A DNA stretch of 64,000 nt. Origin: Alistipes sp. dk3624 (GTDB lineage Bacteria > Bacteroidota > Bacteroidia > Bacteroidales > Rikenellaceae). Of this stretch, positions 8,416-17,690 are shown piece after piece. Below the pieces are notes generated by a model. The model had not been told where the DNA came from and ran no database searches. It saw only the letters and a program-made list of their open reading frames with translations. Numbering within the stretch: position 1 is the stretch's first letter; each line of letters begins with the position of its first letter. Both the position numbers and the translations under genes were made by a program. The DNA lies in assembly GCF_009557455.1 (NCBI RefSeq), contig NZ_CP045651.1:1364001-1428000 (forward strand). Direction: 5' to 3'.

Positions 8416-8423
8416 CAAAAGTA
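8416..8423 (-). promoter_or_regulatory. Promoter -7 box of the ABC exporter gene
   Basis: TACTTTTG on the minus strand, 28 bp before the ATG. It lies inside a short inverted repeat (GATTACT at 8404-8410 facing AGTAATC). No clear -33 element. Confidence 0.4.
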
Positions 8424-8488
8424 ATCCATTTTCCGATATATCCTTTATCTATTTTGCCGGAAAGCTGCCTGTTTTAGGGTAAAATTCG

Positions 8489-8496
8489 TAAATTTG
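8489..8496 (+). promoter_or_regulatory. Promoter -7 box of trpS
   Basis: TAAATTTG fits TAnnTTTG. Transcription would start near 8502, giving a leader of about 110 nt with a small hairpin (CCGGGA / TCCCGG at about 8510-8530). A 16-codon ORF in the leader (from 8532) has no Trp codons, so I see no tryptophan attenuator. Confidence 0.4.
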
Positions 8497-8609
8497 TCTG
8501 CTGAAATCTCCGGGATTCACCGATTCCCGGCATGTCGAATCCGGACAACACATTCGCATTCAACCGAATCTGTTGTCGATAAACGGCGCGTTGCGCCAAA
8601 CGTTTAATT

Positions 8610-9599
8610 ATGGAAACTGTTGTCAGTGGAATACGGTCTACCGGAAACTTGCACCTCGGAAACTATTTCGGGGCGCTCAGGAACTTTGTCAAAATGCAGC
8701 ACACGGAACGGTGCTTTTTCTTCATCGCCGACTACCATTCGCTGACGACGCATCCGGATCCCAACATGCTGCACGTCAACGTCAAGAACGTGCTGTCGGA
8801 ATACCTTGCCGCAGGGCTCGATCCGGAGGCTGCCACGATCTACGTGCAGAGCGACGTTCCCGAAGTAGCCGAACTGTCGCTGCTGCTGAGTATGCACGCC
8901 TATGTCGGCGAGCTGGAACGCACCGCTTCGTTCAAAGACAAGATCCGCAAGCACGCCGACAACGTCAACATCGGTCTGCTGAGTTACCCGGTATTGATGG
9001 CCGCCGACATCCTGCAGCATCGCGCCACCCGCGTACCGGTAGGCAAGGATCAGGAGCAACACCTCGAACTGACACGCCGGTTTGCACGCCGGTTCAACCA
9101 GCTTTACCAGGTCGAATTTTTCCCGGAATGCCAGCCTTACACGTTCGGCGGCAACCTGGTAAAAATCCCCGGACTGGACGGAAACGGCAAAATGGGCAAA
9201 TCGGAGGGCAACGGTATTTTCCTATCCGACACGGACGAGGCGATTCGTAAAAAAGTAATGAAAGCCGTGACCGATTCGGGCCCGACCGCGCCGGACAGTC
9301 CGATGCCGGAGGTGATCGCCAACCTGTTCACGCTGCTGAAAGCCGTTTCGACCGAAGATACGGTACGGCATTTCACCGACCTGTGGAACCGCTGCGAGAT
9401 CCGCTACGGCGACCTGAAAAAACAGCTCGCCGAAGACATGATCAAGGTCGTGGCCCCGATCCGCACCCGCATCCAAGACATTATCGGCGACGACGCCTAC
9501 TTGAGCCGGGTCGTCAAACAGGGCGCCGAAAAGGCCCGCGAAAGTTCGAGCCGGACGCTGTCGGACGTTCGCCGGATCATGGGTATCAAACCGTTCTAA
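8610..9599 (+). CDS. trpS: Tryptophanyl-tRNA synthetase
   Basis: A 329-aa class I synthetase of usual bacterial length that charges tRNA-Trp with ATP and tryptophan. The HIGH-type motif is GNLHLGNYFGAL (residues 12-23) and the KMSKS-type motif is GKMGKSEGN near residue 195. VGKDQEQHLELTR and MAADILQHRA are typical TrpS segments. The start is ATG at 8610, with no better upstream alternative. The clc gene follows after 29 bp and may be co-transcribed. Confidence 0.95.
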   Translation: METVVSGIRSTGNLHLGNYFGALRNFVKMQHTERCFFFIADYHSLTTHPDPNMLHVNVKNVLSEYLAAGLDPEAATIYVQSDVPEVAELSLLLSMHAYVGELERTASFKDKIRKHADNVNIGLLSYPVLMAADILQHRATRVPVGKDQEQHLELTRRFARRFNQLYQVEFFPECQPYTFGGNLVKIPGLDGNGKMGKSEGNGIFLSDTDEAIRKKVMKAVTDSGPTAPDSPMPEVIANLFTLLKAVSTEDTVRHFTDLWNRCEIRYGDLKKQLAEDMIKVVAPIRTRIQDIIGDDAYLSRVVKQGAEKARESSSRTLSDVRRIMGIKPF

Positions 9600-9628
9600 A
9601 CCGCAATCCCTTAAACTCTGCGACGGCC

Positions 9629-11416
9629 ATGCCTAAGCTGAGAAACAAAATAGCGCTGCTGTACCGCTACCTGATCATCGCTACCAAGCGGCTGACCGAT
9701 AAACAGTTGATGATTCTGCTCGCGATCGTGGTCGGTCTGGCGGCGGGGTTTGCTACGTTCGTATTCGAACGGGCGCTGATGTTTTTCCGCTTCGTGCTGA
9801 CCAGCTGGTTCGACATCGACACGGCCAGCGTTTTCTACCTGTTCTATCCGGTCATCGGAATCATCATCGCCACACTGTTCGTCAAGTACGTCGTGCGCGA
9901 CAACATCAGCGAAGGAGTGACCCGCGTACTGTACGCGATGAGCAAAAAAGGGTCGCGCATCAAGCCGCACAACTGCTATTCGTCGATCGTCGCGAGTTCG
10001 GCGACGATCGGTTTCGGCGGTTCGGTCGGCCCGGAGGCGCCGATCGTACTGACCGGAGCGGCCGTCGGATCGAATATCGCCCGCTTCATGCGACTCAATT
10101 ACAAGAACATCACGCTGCTGCTGAGTTGCGGCGCGGCGGCGGCCCTGTCGGCCGTATTCAAGGCGCCGATCACCGGAGTCGTCTTCGTGTTGGAGATACT
10201 GATGCTCGACATCACCGTCGCATCGATCATCCCGCTGCTGATTTCGGCCGTGACCGCCACGACGCTGATGTTTTTCCTGAACGGTTTCGATCCGGTTTTC
10301 AACCTCAATATCCTGCACTCGTTCGAACTGGAACACCTGCCGTACTACATCGTCCTGGGCCTGATATGCGGGCTGATGTCGTACTATTTCACACAGATCA
10401 ACTCGAAAATCGGGCAATTGTTCGCCCGGATCAAAAGCATGTACCGCCGTTGGATCGCGGGCGGCCTGATCATCGGCGTCCTGATCTTCCTGTTTCCGCC
10501 GCTTTACGGCGAAGGGTACGAATCGCTGGCCGATCTGATGCACGGAAACGTCGATGCGCTGTTCAACAACTCGATGTTTTTCCAATACCGGGGCATCGGC
10601 TGGGTCGTCATGCTGTACCTGATCGCCACGCTGTTTTTCAAGGTGGTCGCGATGTCGGCCACCAACGGAGCCGGAGGGGTCGGCGGCTCGTTCGCCCCGT
10701 CGCTGTTCGTAGGCGCTTTCACCGGCGCGACGATGGTCTATGGGCTGAACTATTTTTTCGGACTCGAACTACCGATCATTCCGTTTACGCTGGTGGGCAT
10801 GGCAGGAGTCATGTCGGGCGTAATGAACGCCCCGTTGACGTCGATCTTCTTGATCGCCGAACTGACCAACGGCTACGCGTTGTTCGTCCCGCTGATGCTG
10901 GTCGCCGCGCTCTCTTTCGCGCTGGACTACTACCTCGAACCCTATTCGATCTACACGAAAAAGCTGTCGCAAAGCGGCGAACTGCTGACCCACAACAAAG
11001 ACCGTTCGGTACTGGTATTCCTCGATCTGCCCGCCTTGATGGAGACCGATTTCTACAAAATCTCGATGAACACGACGCTCGGCGACGTCGTGAACCTTAT
11101 CTCTACCGTCCACCGGAACATTTTCCCGGTGGTCAGCAAAGACGGCACCCTGCTGGGCATCGTTCAACTGGACGACCTGCGGGCCGATATGTTCTCTCCG
11201 GAAAAATACGGGACGACGATCGACCGCTACATGATCGCGCCGCCCGACCTGATCTACCAGAACGAGCAGATCGGCAGCGTACTGGACGCTTTCGAAGATT
11301 CCAAAGCCTGGATGTTGCCGGTCGTTACGACCGATAAGAAATACCTCGGATTCATTTCCAAATCGCGCATTCTGGCCGCGTACCGCGAACAACTCCGCGC
11401 AATCAGCGAAGAATAA
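9629..11416 (+). CDS. CLC-family chloride channel/transporter with C-terminal CBS pair
   Basis: About 595 aa from the ATG at 9629; this start places a short basic N-terminus before the first helix and excludes sequence overlapping trpS. The membrane part has CLC signatures FGGSVGPEAPIVLTGAAVGS (gating Glu retained in GPEAP) and GAGGVGGSFAPSLFVGAFTG. Two CBS motifs follow from about residue 460 (TLGDVVNLISTVHRNIFPVV and IGSVLDAFEDSKAWMLPVV). CBS pairs in CLC proteins bind adenine nucleotides and modulate gating. Whether it is a channel or a Cl-/H+ exchanger is not decided. It may be read through from trpS. Confidence 0.88.
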   Translation: MPKLRNKIALLYRYLIIATKRLTDKQLMILLAIVVGLAAGFATFVFERALMFFRFVLTSWFDIDTASVFYLFYPVIGIIIATLFVKYVVRDNISEGVTRVLYAMSKKGSRIKPHNCYSSIVASSATIGFGGSVGPEAPIVLTGAAVGSNIARFMRLNYKNITLLLSCGAAAALSAVFKAPITGVVFVLEILMLDITVASIIPLLISAVTATTLMFFLNGFDPVFNLNILHSFELEHLPYYIVLGLICGLMSYYFTQINSKIGQLFARIKSMYRRWIAGGLIIGVLIFLFPPLYGEGYESLADLMHGNVDALFNNSMFFQYRGIGWVVMLYLIATLFFKVVAMSATNGAGGVGGSFAPSLFVGAFTGATMVYGLNYFFGLELPIIPFTLVGMAGVMSGVMNAPLTSIFLIAELTNGYALFVPLMLVAALSFALDYYLEPYSIYTKKLSQSGELLTHNKDRSVLVFLDLPALMETDFYKISMNTTLGDVVNLISTVHRNIFPVVSKDGTLLGIVQLDDLRADMFSPEKYGTTIDRYMIAPPDLIYQNEQIGSVLDAFEDSKAWMLPVVTTDKKYLGFISKSRILAAYREQLRAISEE

Positions 11417-11511
11417 CCCATCGGAAAACAAACAAAACCGATCCGTCCGCCTTACGGAAACGCCACGCGAACCGGCCCCGATCTAAATTAATCTCATTTT
11501 TTTACATTCTC

Positions 11512-11541
11512 TTGTTCGTTTTATTTTTTTTATTTAATTTG
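11512..11541 (+). promoter_or_regulatory. Promoter of the FN3 lipoprotein gene
   Basis: TTG at 11512-11514, 19-bp spacer, and TTAATTTG at 11534-11541 (one base off TAnnTTTG). The surrounding region is a very AT-rich island. It implies a leader of about 120 nt. Confidence 0.4.
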
Positions 11542-11668
11542 GTCCGAAAGAAAATTTTCATTAATTATGTCTATTATCAATAACTATTTTATAGTTCGTA
11601 AACAGCACGGAACGAACACATCGAAATAAAACCAATATCCTATTTTGTTTAACTAAAACACACTGATT

Positions 11669-13621
11669 ATGAAAAATTACCTAAAACTGAGTGCATGGTT
11701 GTTTTTGATTCCGGCACTGATGTTTTCATCGTGCAAGGACGACGACAAATCGGACGGCGACCCGTTGCTGGCTCCGAGAAACCTTGTCGGACTGGCCGGC
11801 GACGGGCAGGTCATCCTGAACTGGGACGCTCCTTTGAGCGGCGAGGTGAAAGAGTACTCCGTAACCTGGACTCCGGGCAACGGCAGCGCTACGGTAAGCG
11901 GCATGGCATACACGGCGACCGGACTGACCAACGACACCGAATACACTTTTTCGGTGAAAGCCGTCTACGCGTCAGGATCGTCCGACGCCCTTACGGTCAA
12001 GAAAACGCCGAAAACCGAAGCGATCAACTACACAGCCTGCACGGACGTAGCAGCCCAGGCGGGCTATAAGGCGATCACGCTGACATGGGCCGTTCCGGAA
12101 ATCGTTCCGAAAGCCGAATTGTCGGGTTATACGATTACCGTTGCGCCGGGTGAAATGGAACCGATCAAAGTTGCCGACCCACAAGCCGTTTCAGCGGTTA
12201 TCGACGAATTGGCCAACGGCACCGAATACACCGTAACGATCATCGCAGACTACAAAGACGGCGGCATGTCGGCAGGCGTATCGGTCAAAGCGACTCCTAC
12301 CGAACTGATCTCAAAAGTCGAATCGGACAATGTCTCCAAAATAAGCTTCGACAAAGAAAATGCAGCCATCGAACTGTATTATACCAGACCGGTGGATGTA
12401 AAGGCCATTCCGGTAACCTTCACGCTGATCGAAGGCGCAACGATAGATAACGAGAGCGGCGCCGTAAGCAAAACGCTGAATCTGAAGGATCCCGCCACGG
12501 TCGACGTCGTTATGAACGATTTCACGGTTCCGTATCAGGTAACCGCCGTAGTCGATACGCTCGTAAAATCGCTCCAGGCATCCTACGACGGCACGACGGT
12601 CAACGGAAAAGTCGATCAAGCGACCCGAAAGATCCTGATCGACTTCGGAACGACCCAGATCGACAAATCGGCCATCGAAGTAACGATCGACATCTCCGAA
12701 AACGCAACGTTGGTAAATCCGTCGGCATCGCCGGCCACGATGAATCTGTCGAGCGAAAACGTCACGATCAAACTGTCGGATAAATACGGAAACGAGGTAT
12801 CCTACGGCGTAACCTGCCTGGGCGAGGAAATTCCCGTTGTGGAAGGATTCAACCCGAAGGACATTACCGGAAAAGACATTCCGGCCGATTGGGTACGTCT
12901 CAACCGGTTTAACGGCAAAGACATCTCCAAAAACATAGCCGTTTACCAGATCTCTTCGATCAAGGATCAAGTCATGGACGCGTATGTGGTCATGTGGAAA
13001 GACGGAGCTAACTTCTCCGTTCTGGCCAATCCCGAAGGAGCTACATTTGCCGATTACATGACGACTTACGGAGCCAGCAACCAGGTACTTATATCCGGAG
13101 CGACTAACGAATGGACAGCTATTCACGAAGGTACGACCATAATCCAAGGTAAACAAGGATCGATGTTCACGAAGGATGCAGGCAGCGGCAAATGGCATCA
13201 GAATACCGGCGAGTTTAAGGACGGAGTTCTGGTGAATGTAGATGCCGGTTCCACTCCTTGGGATGTGACCGAAGGTTTTGCCGGAGGCGGTTTCTACCTG
13301 AATCCAGCCGCCGATGCAGGTAACGGATATCATTACACTCCGGGAGACGCCACTCTGGCTTCGAGGTGTTTCTTCGGATGCAACCGCTCTGAATACCCGA
13401 CGCTAGGCGAATCCTACGCAACGCTGGCCGCGTTCTTTATCTGCAAAGCCGGCGGCGAATCGAAAGGAATCGGACAGAACGATATTTGCGAACTGTTGAT
13501 CGACGTCGGCATCACCTGCGGGTATCCGATGTGCGAAAACGACGCAATAGGCTTGTCCATCAACGGCAAAGAGGTATTCTCCGGCGCTCAGAAGCTGTAT
13601 TATACGGTAGGTATCAACTAA
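11669..13621 (+). CDS. Secreted FN3-repeat lipoprotein of unknown function
   Basis: A 650-aa lipoprotein with lipobox MFSSC (Cys near residue 21) followed by acidic residues (KDDDKSDGD), which in Bacteroidota favour surface export. Two fibronectin type III repeats can be seen: residues about 33-115 (PRNLVGLAGDGQVILNWDAP ... LTNDTEYTFSVKAVY) and about 118-210 (YKAITLTWAVPE ... LANGTEYTVTIIADY). Two beta-sandwich-like repeats of DUF5018 style follow to about residue 390. The last 250 residues (from GFNPKDITGKDIPADW) I do not recognise; they contain several Cys. Own promoter upstream and terminator downstream make it a single-gene unit. No neighbouring SusC/SusD pair is present. Confidence 0.75.
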   Translation: MKNYLKLSAWLFLIPALMFSSCKDDDKSDGDPLLAPRNLVGLAGDGQVILNWDAPLSGEVKEYSVTWTPGNGSATVSGMAYTATGLTNDTEYTFSVKAVYASGSSDALTVKKTPKTEAINYTACTDVAAQAGYKAITLTWAVPEIVPKAELSGYTITVAPGEMEPIKVADPQAVSAVIDELANGTEYTVTIIADYKDGGMSAGVSVKATPTELISKVESDNVSKISFDKENAAIELYYTRPVDVKAIPVTFTLIEGATIDNESGAVSKTLNLKDPATVDVVMNDFTVPYQVTAVVDTLVKSLQASYDGTTVNGKVDQATRKILIDFGTTQIDKSAIEVTIDISENATLVNPSASPATMNLSSENVTIKLSDKYGNEVSYGVTCLGEEIPVVEGFNPKDITGKDIPADWVRLNRFNGKDISKNIAVYQISSIKDQVMDAYVVMWKDGANFSVLANPEGATFADYMTTYGASNQVLISGATNEWTAIHEGTTIIQGKQGSMFTKDAGSGKWHQNTGEFKDGVLVNVDAGSTPWDVTEGFAGGGFYLNPAADAGNGYHYTPGDATLASRCFFGCNRSEYPTLGESYATLAAFFICKAGGESKGIGQNDICELLIDVGITCGYPMCENDAIGLSINGKEVFSGAQKLYYTVGIN

Positions 13622-13650
13622 GATCTTGCAATAGGATTGTATCCTCTGAA

Positions 13651-13682
13651 AAAAGCCCTGCACGGGACCGTGCAGGGCTTTT
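13651..13682. terminator. Bidirectional intrinsic terminator
   Basis: A perfect 15-bp palindrome, AAAAGCCCTGCACGG / CCGTGCAGGGCTTTT with 2 nt between, flanked by A and T runs. It serves both the FN3 lipoprotein gene (+) and the convergent MFS gene (-). Confidence 0.92.
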
Positions 13683-13735
13683 CCAATATGCGGATATCAG
13701 TAACAGGCCTTCTGATCCCGTCCGAACGTTTCGCG

Positions 13736-14980
13736 CTACTCGCTGAAATCGGGAGCTCCGAAAACGTAACTTTCCCGGTACCGGTAGCCGACGACCGCCA
13801 TCAACAGCACGATCGCAGCGTTCAGCACGAACGGGAAATCGGCCGAACCGGACTTCCCGAACAGCCCGGTCAGCAGATCGACGATAAAAGGGCACAGCAG
13901 GATCGCCAGGTAATTGACCGACATCACCAGCGCCAGCGCCAGCGTCGTATTTTTCGAATCGGCCGTCCGGACGCTCTTGTCGTAAACCAGCGGCTGGATA
14001 ACCCCGTAGCCGATCCCCGCGACGAAACATCCCAACCCGATCGTCCACTCGTATTTGAACAGGTAGATTAGCAGCAGCCCGGCGCAAATCAGCAGCAGCG
14101 GCAGGAAAACGGTCGCATTCTTCAATTTGCGGATAATCCAGGTGATAAACAGACCGGGCAGCATGATCGCCAGGAAAAAAAGCGAAATCATCACGCCGGA
14201 AGCCGAACTGCTCAGCGTATAGTGCTGCATCAGGAAAGGCAGGTTGAACGTGACCACGAGTACGACGTAAGTAGCCAAAAAATAGAGCAGCATCAATCCT
14301 ACGAGCCGCGGCACGTCGATCCCGGGCAACCATTTTACAGCCCCGATAGCCGCATCCGTCGGAGAAGCGGGAACCGCAGGTATCGTCGCGGCCTCCCCCC
14401 GATCCGGCTTGTATTTCCGCAACGAAAGCGTCATCAGCAGCGCGACTCCGGGCAGCAGGTAGACCAGAAACGGGTAATGCCAGTCGACCGTCGCCAGCCA
14501 GCCGGTCAGCGACGTGGCGAGCACCAGCGTAACGTTGCTGATCGACGAACTGATCCCTAGCTGACGGGTACGGTAGGCTCCGGTGAAATGGTCTGCGATC
14601 AGTCCGGTCGACAGCGGGATCACCATCCCGGCTCCCACCCCGAGCACGCAGTTGATAAAAATCAACAGCACGATGTTCTTTGCGAACAGGCTGAAAAAAC
14701 CGCTGATGCAGAACAACGCGAGTCCCGTGTAAAGAATCAGCAGCTTGTTCCTGCTCACCGACAGCTTACCGGCCAGCAGGACGAACGGAATGATCAGCAA
14801 CGACGGCAGCGAGGTAAGCATCTGGATTTCGAGATCGGTCGCGTGTTTGAAAATTTTATCCAGATCGCCCAGAATCGGCGATATGGCCAACCCCGGCAGG
14901 GAAACCACCGCCGAAACCGACCAGATTGCCACCAGTACATTCAGGGGAATCGTACCCCGTCCCGTTTGTATTTTCAGCAT
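13736..14980 (-). CDS. MFS transporter
   Basis: A 414-aa protein with about 12 hydrophobic segments and MFS loop features such as LAGKLSVSRNKLL (cytoplasmic loop 2-3) and GVGAGMVIPLSTGLIADHF. It belongs to the major facilitator superfamily (drug/sugar type); substrate unknown. It starts 26 bp after the DcaP-like porin gene on the same strand, so the two likely form an operon in which one protein crosses the outer and the other the inner membrane. Confidence 0.85.
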   Translation of the reverse strand: MLKIQTGRGTIPLNVLVAIWSVSAVVSLPGLAISPILGDLDKIFKHATDLEIQMLTSLPSLLIIPFVLLAGKLSVSRNKLLILYTGLALFCISGFFSLFAKNIVLLIFINCVLGVGAGMVIPLSTGLIADHFTGAYRTRQLGISSSISNVTLVLATSLTGWLATVDWHYPFLVYLLPGVALLMTLSLRKYKPDRGEAATIPAVPASPTDAAIGAVKWLPGIDVPRLVGLMLLYFLATYVVLVVTFNLPFLMQHYTLSSSASGVMISLFFLAIMLPGLFITWIIRKLKNATVFLPLLLICAGLLLIYLFKYEWTIGLGCFVAGIGYGVIQPLVYDKSVRTADSKNTTLALALVMSVNYLAILLCPFIVDLLTGLFGKSGSADFPFVLNAAIVLLMAVVGYRYRESYVFGAPDFSE

Positions 14981-15006
14981 AACCTTCGTCGCTAATTAAA
15001 TAAGAT

Positions 15007-16299
15007 TTAGAAATTGTACTGCACGATCGCCTGAACGCGGTTGGCGTGCCCCTGCTCCTTGTCCATGTTCCGGCGCGTTCCGTAAAGGTAAGCGGCTCCC
15101 AATTGACAACTTTCGGTCAGGTTATAGAACAGATTCACCGACAAGTAATTGGCTATCTGATAAGTATTCGCGTCGCGGTAGTCGTTCCGGCTGAAAACCT
15201 TCACGCCGCTGTAAGCCGCGGTGGCCAACCATTTCGAAGAGAACATGTACTGGGCCCCGGCGATCCAGCTCATCATCGGCAGCGCCTGCAGACTGTTCGG
15301 CCGTTTGGGATTGACCACCAGGTCGAGTCCCGTGCCGGCTATATCCTGAATATAAGCCGCGATCCCCTCGCCGTAGAGGAACTGCATGTAGGTCGTCAGT
15401 CGTTTGCCGGCCTGGATCGAGCCGCTCAACTGGGTTCCCCATCCGAAAACCGATTTGGTGGCATCCGACTGGTCGTCGTAATAGAACATATCGCGGAAAA
15501 TGGCCGATGCGCGCAAGTGGCTCCGCCCTTTGTTCCAGCTATACTGGAAATAGAGCGGGAAATCGGGCATCCGCTGCGGGATCGAACTCATATCGCTCGC
15601 CAGCGACGCGCTGAGATTCGGCATTTCGGCGGCGACCGCCATCGACCAGTGATCGTTGAATTTCCGGGTATAACGGATCATCGTGTTATACACCATCGGA
15701 TAGCCGTTCGGCCCTTCGAAGTCTACCGTCGAAGGCGATGCCCCGAGGTCGCAGAACGTCGTGAAACGGCGTCCGATCGAGAATCCGGCCAGTTCGATAT
15801 AAGCCATATTCAGACTGAACCCCAGGTTATTCGATTCCCGGAAATCGGCCTGAATGTAACCGACGATCGGCCCGAGCTTGCCGGCATGGGCGATCGCCTT
15901 GAAATACAGGGTAGAAGTCGACGGATCGAGCTGGAACTGCTGACGTTGTTTCGGCGAATTCGGCACGGGAATGGCCGACGTTACGAAATCGAGATCGTTG
16001 GCGATCCCGTCGAAATCGTACGAAAGACGCGTGTTCACGTTACCGCCGATACCGAAGATCATCTTCTGGTCTTTACCCGAAATGATGAACTTGGGCAGAC
16101 CGGTCTGGCGAAACCCCTTTTCGATCGTCGAATAGTACAGATCGATCACCTGGGTCGCCGACATCGTGTCCACTTCGGCCCCCCGGCGGTTGATAAAAAG
16201 CACATCGGGTTTCGCATTGTTCTTCAGCACCTGGGCCTGCAGGCCCTCCGAAAAGAAACATGCGATGATCGCTGCTGCAAAAAGTATACAATGTTTCAT
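15007..16299 (-). CDS. DcaP-like outer-membrane porin
   Basis: About 430 aa from the ATG at 16297-16299 (MKHCILFAAAIIACFF), chosen because it begins a clean signal peptide ending near LQAQV; an upstream in-frame ATG would add ten residues before it. The mature part has beta-barrel features: alternating strands, a final strand RVQAIVQYNF, and motifs such as GKDQKMIFGIGGNVNTRLSY and FCDLGASPSTVDFEGPNGYP that resemble the DcaP/porin-4 family. Such porins form trimers for small anionic solutes in other bacteria. It is followed by an MFS gene. Confidence 0.7.
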   Translation of the reverse strand: MKHCILFAAAIIACFFSEGLQAQVLKNNAKPDVLFINRRGAEVDTMSATQVIDLYYSTIEKGFRQTGLPKFIISGKDQKMIFGIGGNVNTRLSYDFDGIANDLDFVTSAIPVPNSPKQRQQFQLDPSTSTLYFKAIAHAGKLGPIVGYIQADFRESNNLGFSLNMAYIELAGFSIGRRFTTFCDLGASPSTVDFEGPNGYPMVYNTMIRYTRKFNDHWSMAVAAEMPNLSASLASDMSSIPQRMPDFPLYFQYSWNKGRSHLRASAIFRDMFYYDDQSDATKSVFGWGTQLSGSIQAGKRLTTYMQFLYGEGIAAYIQDIAGTGLDLVVNPKRPNSLQALPMMSWIAGAQYMFSSKWLATAAYSGVKVFSRNDYRDANTYQIANYLSVNLFYNLTESCQLGAAYLYGTRRNMDKEQGHANRVQAIVQYNF

Positions 16300-16396
16300 A
16301 ATTATGGAATTTAAATTGGTTTCGGGCATACGCGTCCTCGGACGGTCTCCGTAAACTCAATTATTGTGCCGATCCCCGCCCCGCAAATACGAAACA

Positions 16397-16418
16397 GGGC
16401 GTCCCGACAGGAACGCCC
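16397..16418 (-). terminator. Intrinsic terminator after trmB
   Basis: On the minus strand GGGCGTTCC pairs with GGGACGCCC around a 4-nt loop (9 bp, one G-U), followed by TGTTTC. The U-tract is weak. Confidence 0.6.
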
Positions 16419-16440
16419 CGGATAATAAATTATTAAAGAA

Positions 16441-17184
16441 TTACCGCTGTACGGCAACTCCGGCCGACAGCAACGCTTCGTCGGGAGCAAAAGGAATCGT
16501 CTCGAACTCCCGGCGGTCGCCGAGCCCGAAACGCAGGTAGGTGATCGGCAGCCCTTCCTGCAAAAAACGCTGTTCGTAAGTGGTTTTGATCGACAGCACC
16601 TCGTCGGCGAATCCCGTCCCGTAAATATCGTCGCAGCAGGCGGCGACCGGAAGTCCGTTGCCCCGGACCAGATTTTTCGTATATTCGTGCAGGTGAACCG
16701 AATCGGTCTTCAGATTGATCATGCCGCCCTCGCGCAGAAAGCGGGCGTACATAGCCAGAAACTGCGGGGCGGTCAACCGTTTTTTGATCCGGTTTTTGTT
16801 CAGTTGCGGATCGGGAAACGTGATCCAGATCTCATCGACTTCGCCGGGAGCGAAACACGAATCGATGAATTCGATCCGCGTACGCAGGAAAGCCACGTTC
16901 TTCATTCCGTTCTCCGTCGCGGTCTTGGCCCCGCGCCACAAGCGGGCGCCTTTGACGTCCACCCCGATAAAATTCCGTTCCGGGAAACGTTCGCCCAACG
17001 CCACGGTATATTCGCCGCGCCCGCACCCCAATTCCAAAACGATCGGTCGGTCGTTCCCGAAAAAATCGCGGTTCCACTTCCCTTTCAACGCATAATCTTT
17101 CCGGAAAACCTCCTCGAACCCAGGCTGAACGACACAACGGAACGTGGCATTCTCCGCAAAACGTCTGATCTTATCTTTTCCCAT
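16441..17184 (-). CDS. trmB: tRNA (guanine-N7-)-methyltransferase
   Basis: About 247 aa from the ATG at 17182-17184 (MGKDKIRRFAEN); a longer open frame upstream overlaps gldH and lacks homology-like sequence. The Rossmann SAM-binding motif VLELGCGRGEYTVALGERFP is followed by NFIGVDVKGARLWRGAKTA and the TrmB signature VDEIWITFPDPQLNKNRIKK RL. It methylates G46 in the variable loop of tRNAs using S-adenosylmethionine. It is the last gene of the ricT-gldH-trmB unit, 53 bp after gldH. Confidence 0.92.
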   Translation of the reverse strand: MGKDKIRRFAENATFRCVVQPGFEEVFRKDYALKGKWNRDFFGNDRPIVLELGCGRGEYTVALGERFPERNFIGVDVKGARLWRGAKTATENGMKNVAFLRTRIEFIDSCFAPGEVDEIWITFPDPQLNKNRIKKRLTAPQFLAMYARFLREGGMINLKTDSVHLHEYTKNLVRGNGLPVAACCDDIYGTGFADEVLSIKTTYEQRFLQEGLPITYLRFGLGDRREFETIPFAPDEALLSAGVAVQR

Positions 17185-17237
17185 TCGATCCTCTTCGACT
17201 GATCCGGAAACCGATCCGGTATTCCGGGAATCTCTAC

Positions 17238-17690
17238 TCAATAAATATCCATTCCGACGGCAGCAACGCCCTCCACCTCTTCGCCGGGCATCAACGGCTC
17301 GAACTGAAACAGGTAACTGCCCGGCCGCGACAGGCACACCCCGCTGCGGTAAGCCTGGCTGACGTCCCGGTAAAGCCCCAACCCCGGATGCCCGTCCGGC
17401 ACGTGCACCACCACCGTATCGCGCCAGCGATACCCGGCAGGCGTTACGGTGGTCACGGCCAATACCAACCGGTCGTAACTGAAATTACTGCCGTACCGCA
17501 CGACGACATCCATCGTCCGCAGCGACGCGGTATCGGTATTCTCGAAACTGACGGCGACCCGCTCCGACCGGTTCCATCCGTACTGATCGGTTTCCGCCAC
17601 CGAAGCCTGCTGCGGCGCGAGGCATGACACCATAGTCGCCAGGCAAACCAGTCCCGGCAACCTCCGGACGATTTTACTCGCCGGCGCCAC
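17238..17690 (-). CDS. gldH: Gliding-motility-type lipoprotein GldH
   Basis: About 150 aa if started at GTG 17688-17690, which is preceded by AGGAAAAAG and overlaps the end of the ricT gene by 17 nt. A longer upstream frame exists but overlaps the ricT tail. The signal peptide ends in a lipobox (LATMVSC). The body matches GldH: ESVAFENTDT-like SVSFEN region, DVVVRYGSNFSYDRLVL, TTVTPAGYRWRDTVVVHVPD and GSYLFQFEPL near the end. GldH is needed for gliding/T9SS function in Flavobacterium, but it is also kept in non-gliding Bacteroidales, where its role is unclear. The start codon is the uncertain point. Confidence 0.75.
   Translation of the reverse strand: MAPASKIVRRLPGLVCLATMVSCLAPQQASVAETDQYGWNRSERVAVSFENTDTASLRTMDVVVRYGSNFSYDRLVLAVTTVTPAGYRWRDTVVVHVPDGHPGLGLYRDVSQAYRSGVCLSRPGSYLFQFEPLMPGEEVEGVAAVGMDIY

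Noticed and set aside
8497-8609. Tryptophan attenuator upstream of trpS
   Set aside because: The only small ORF in the leader (from 8532, 16 codons) contains no Trp codon, and no terminator with a U-tract precedes trpS.
9383-9628. N-terminal extension of the CLC gene into trpS
   Set aside because: The extra 82 codons overlap trpS out of frame and have a shadow-like Arg/Pro-rich composition; ATG 9629 gives the normal CLC start.
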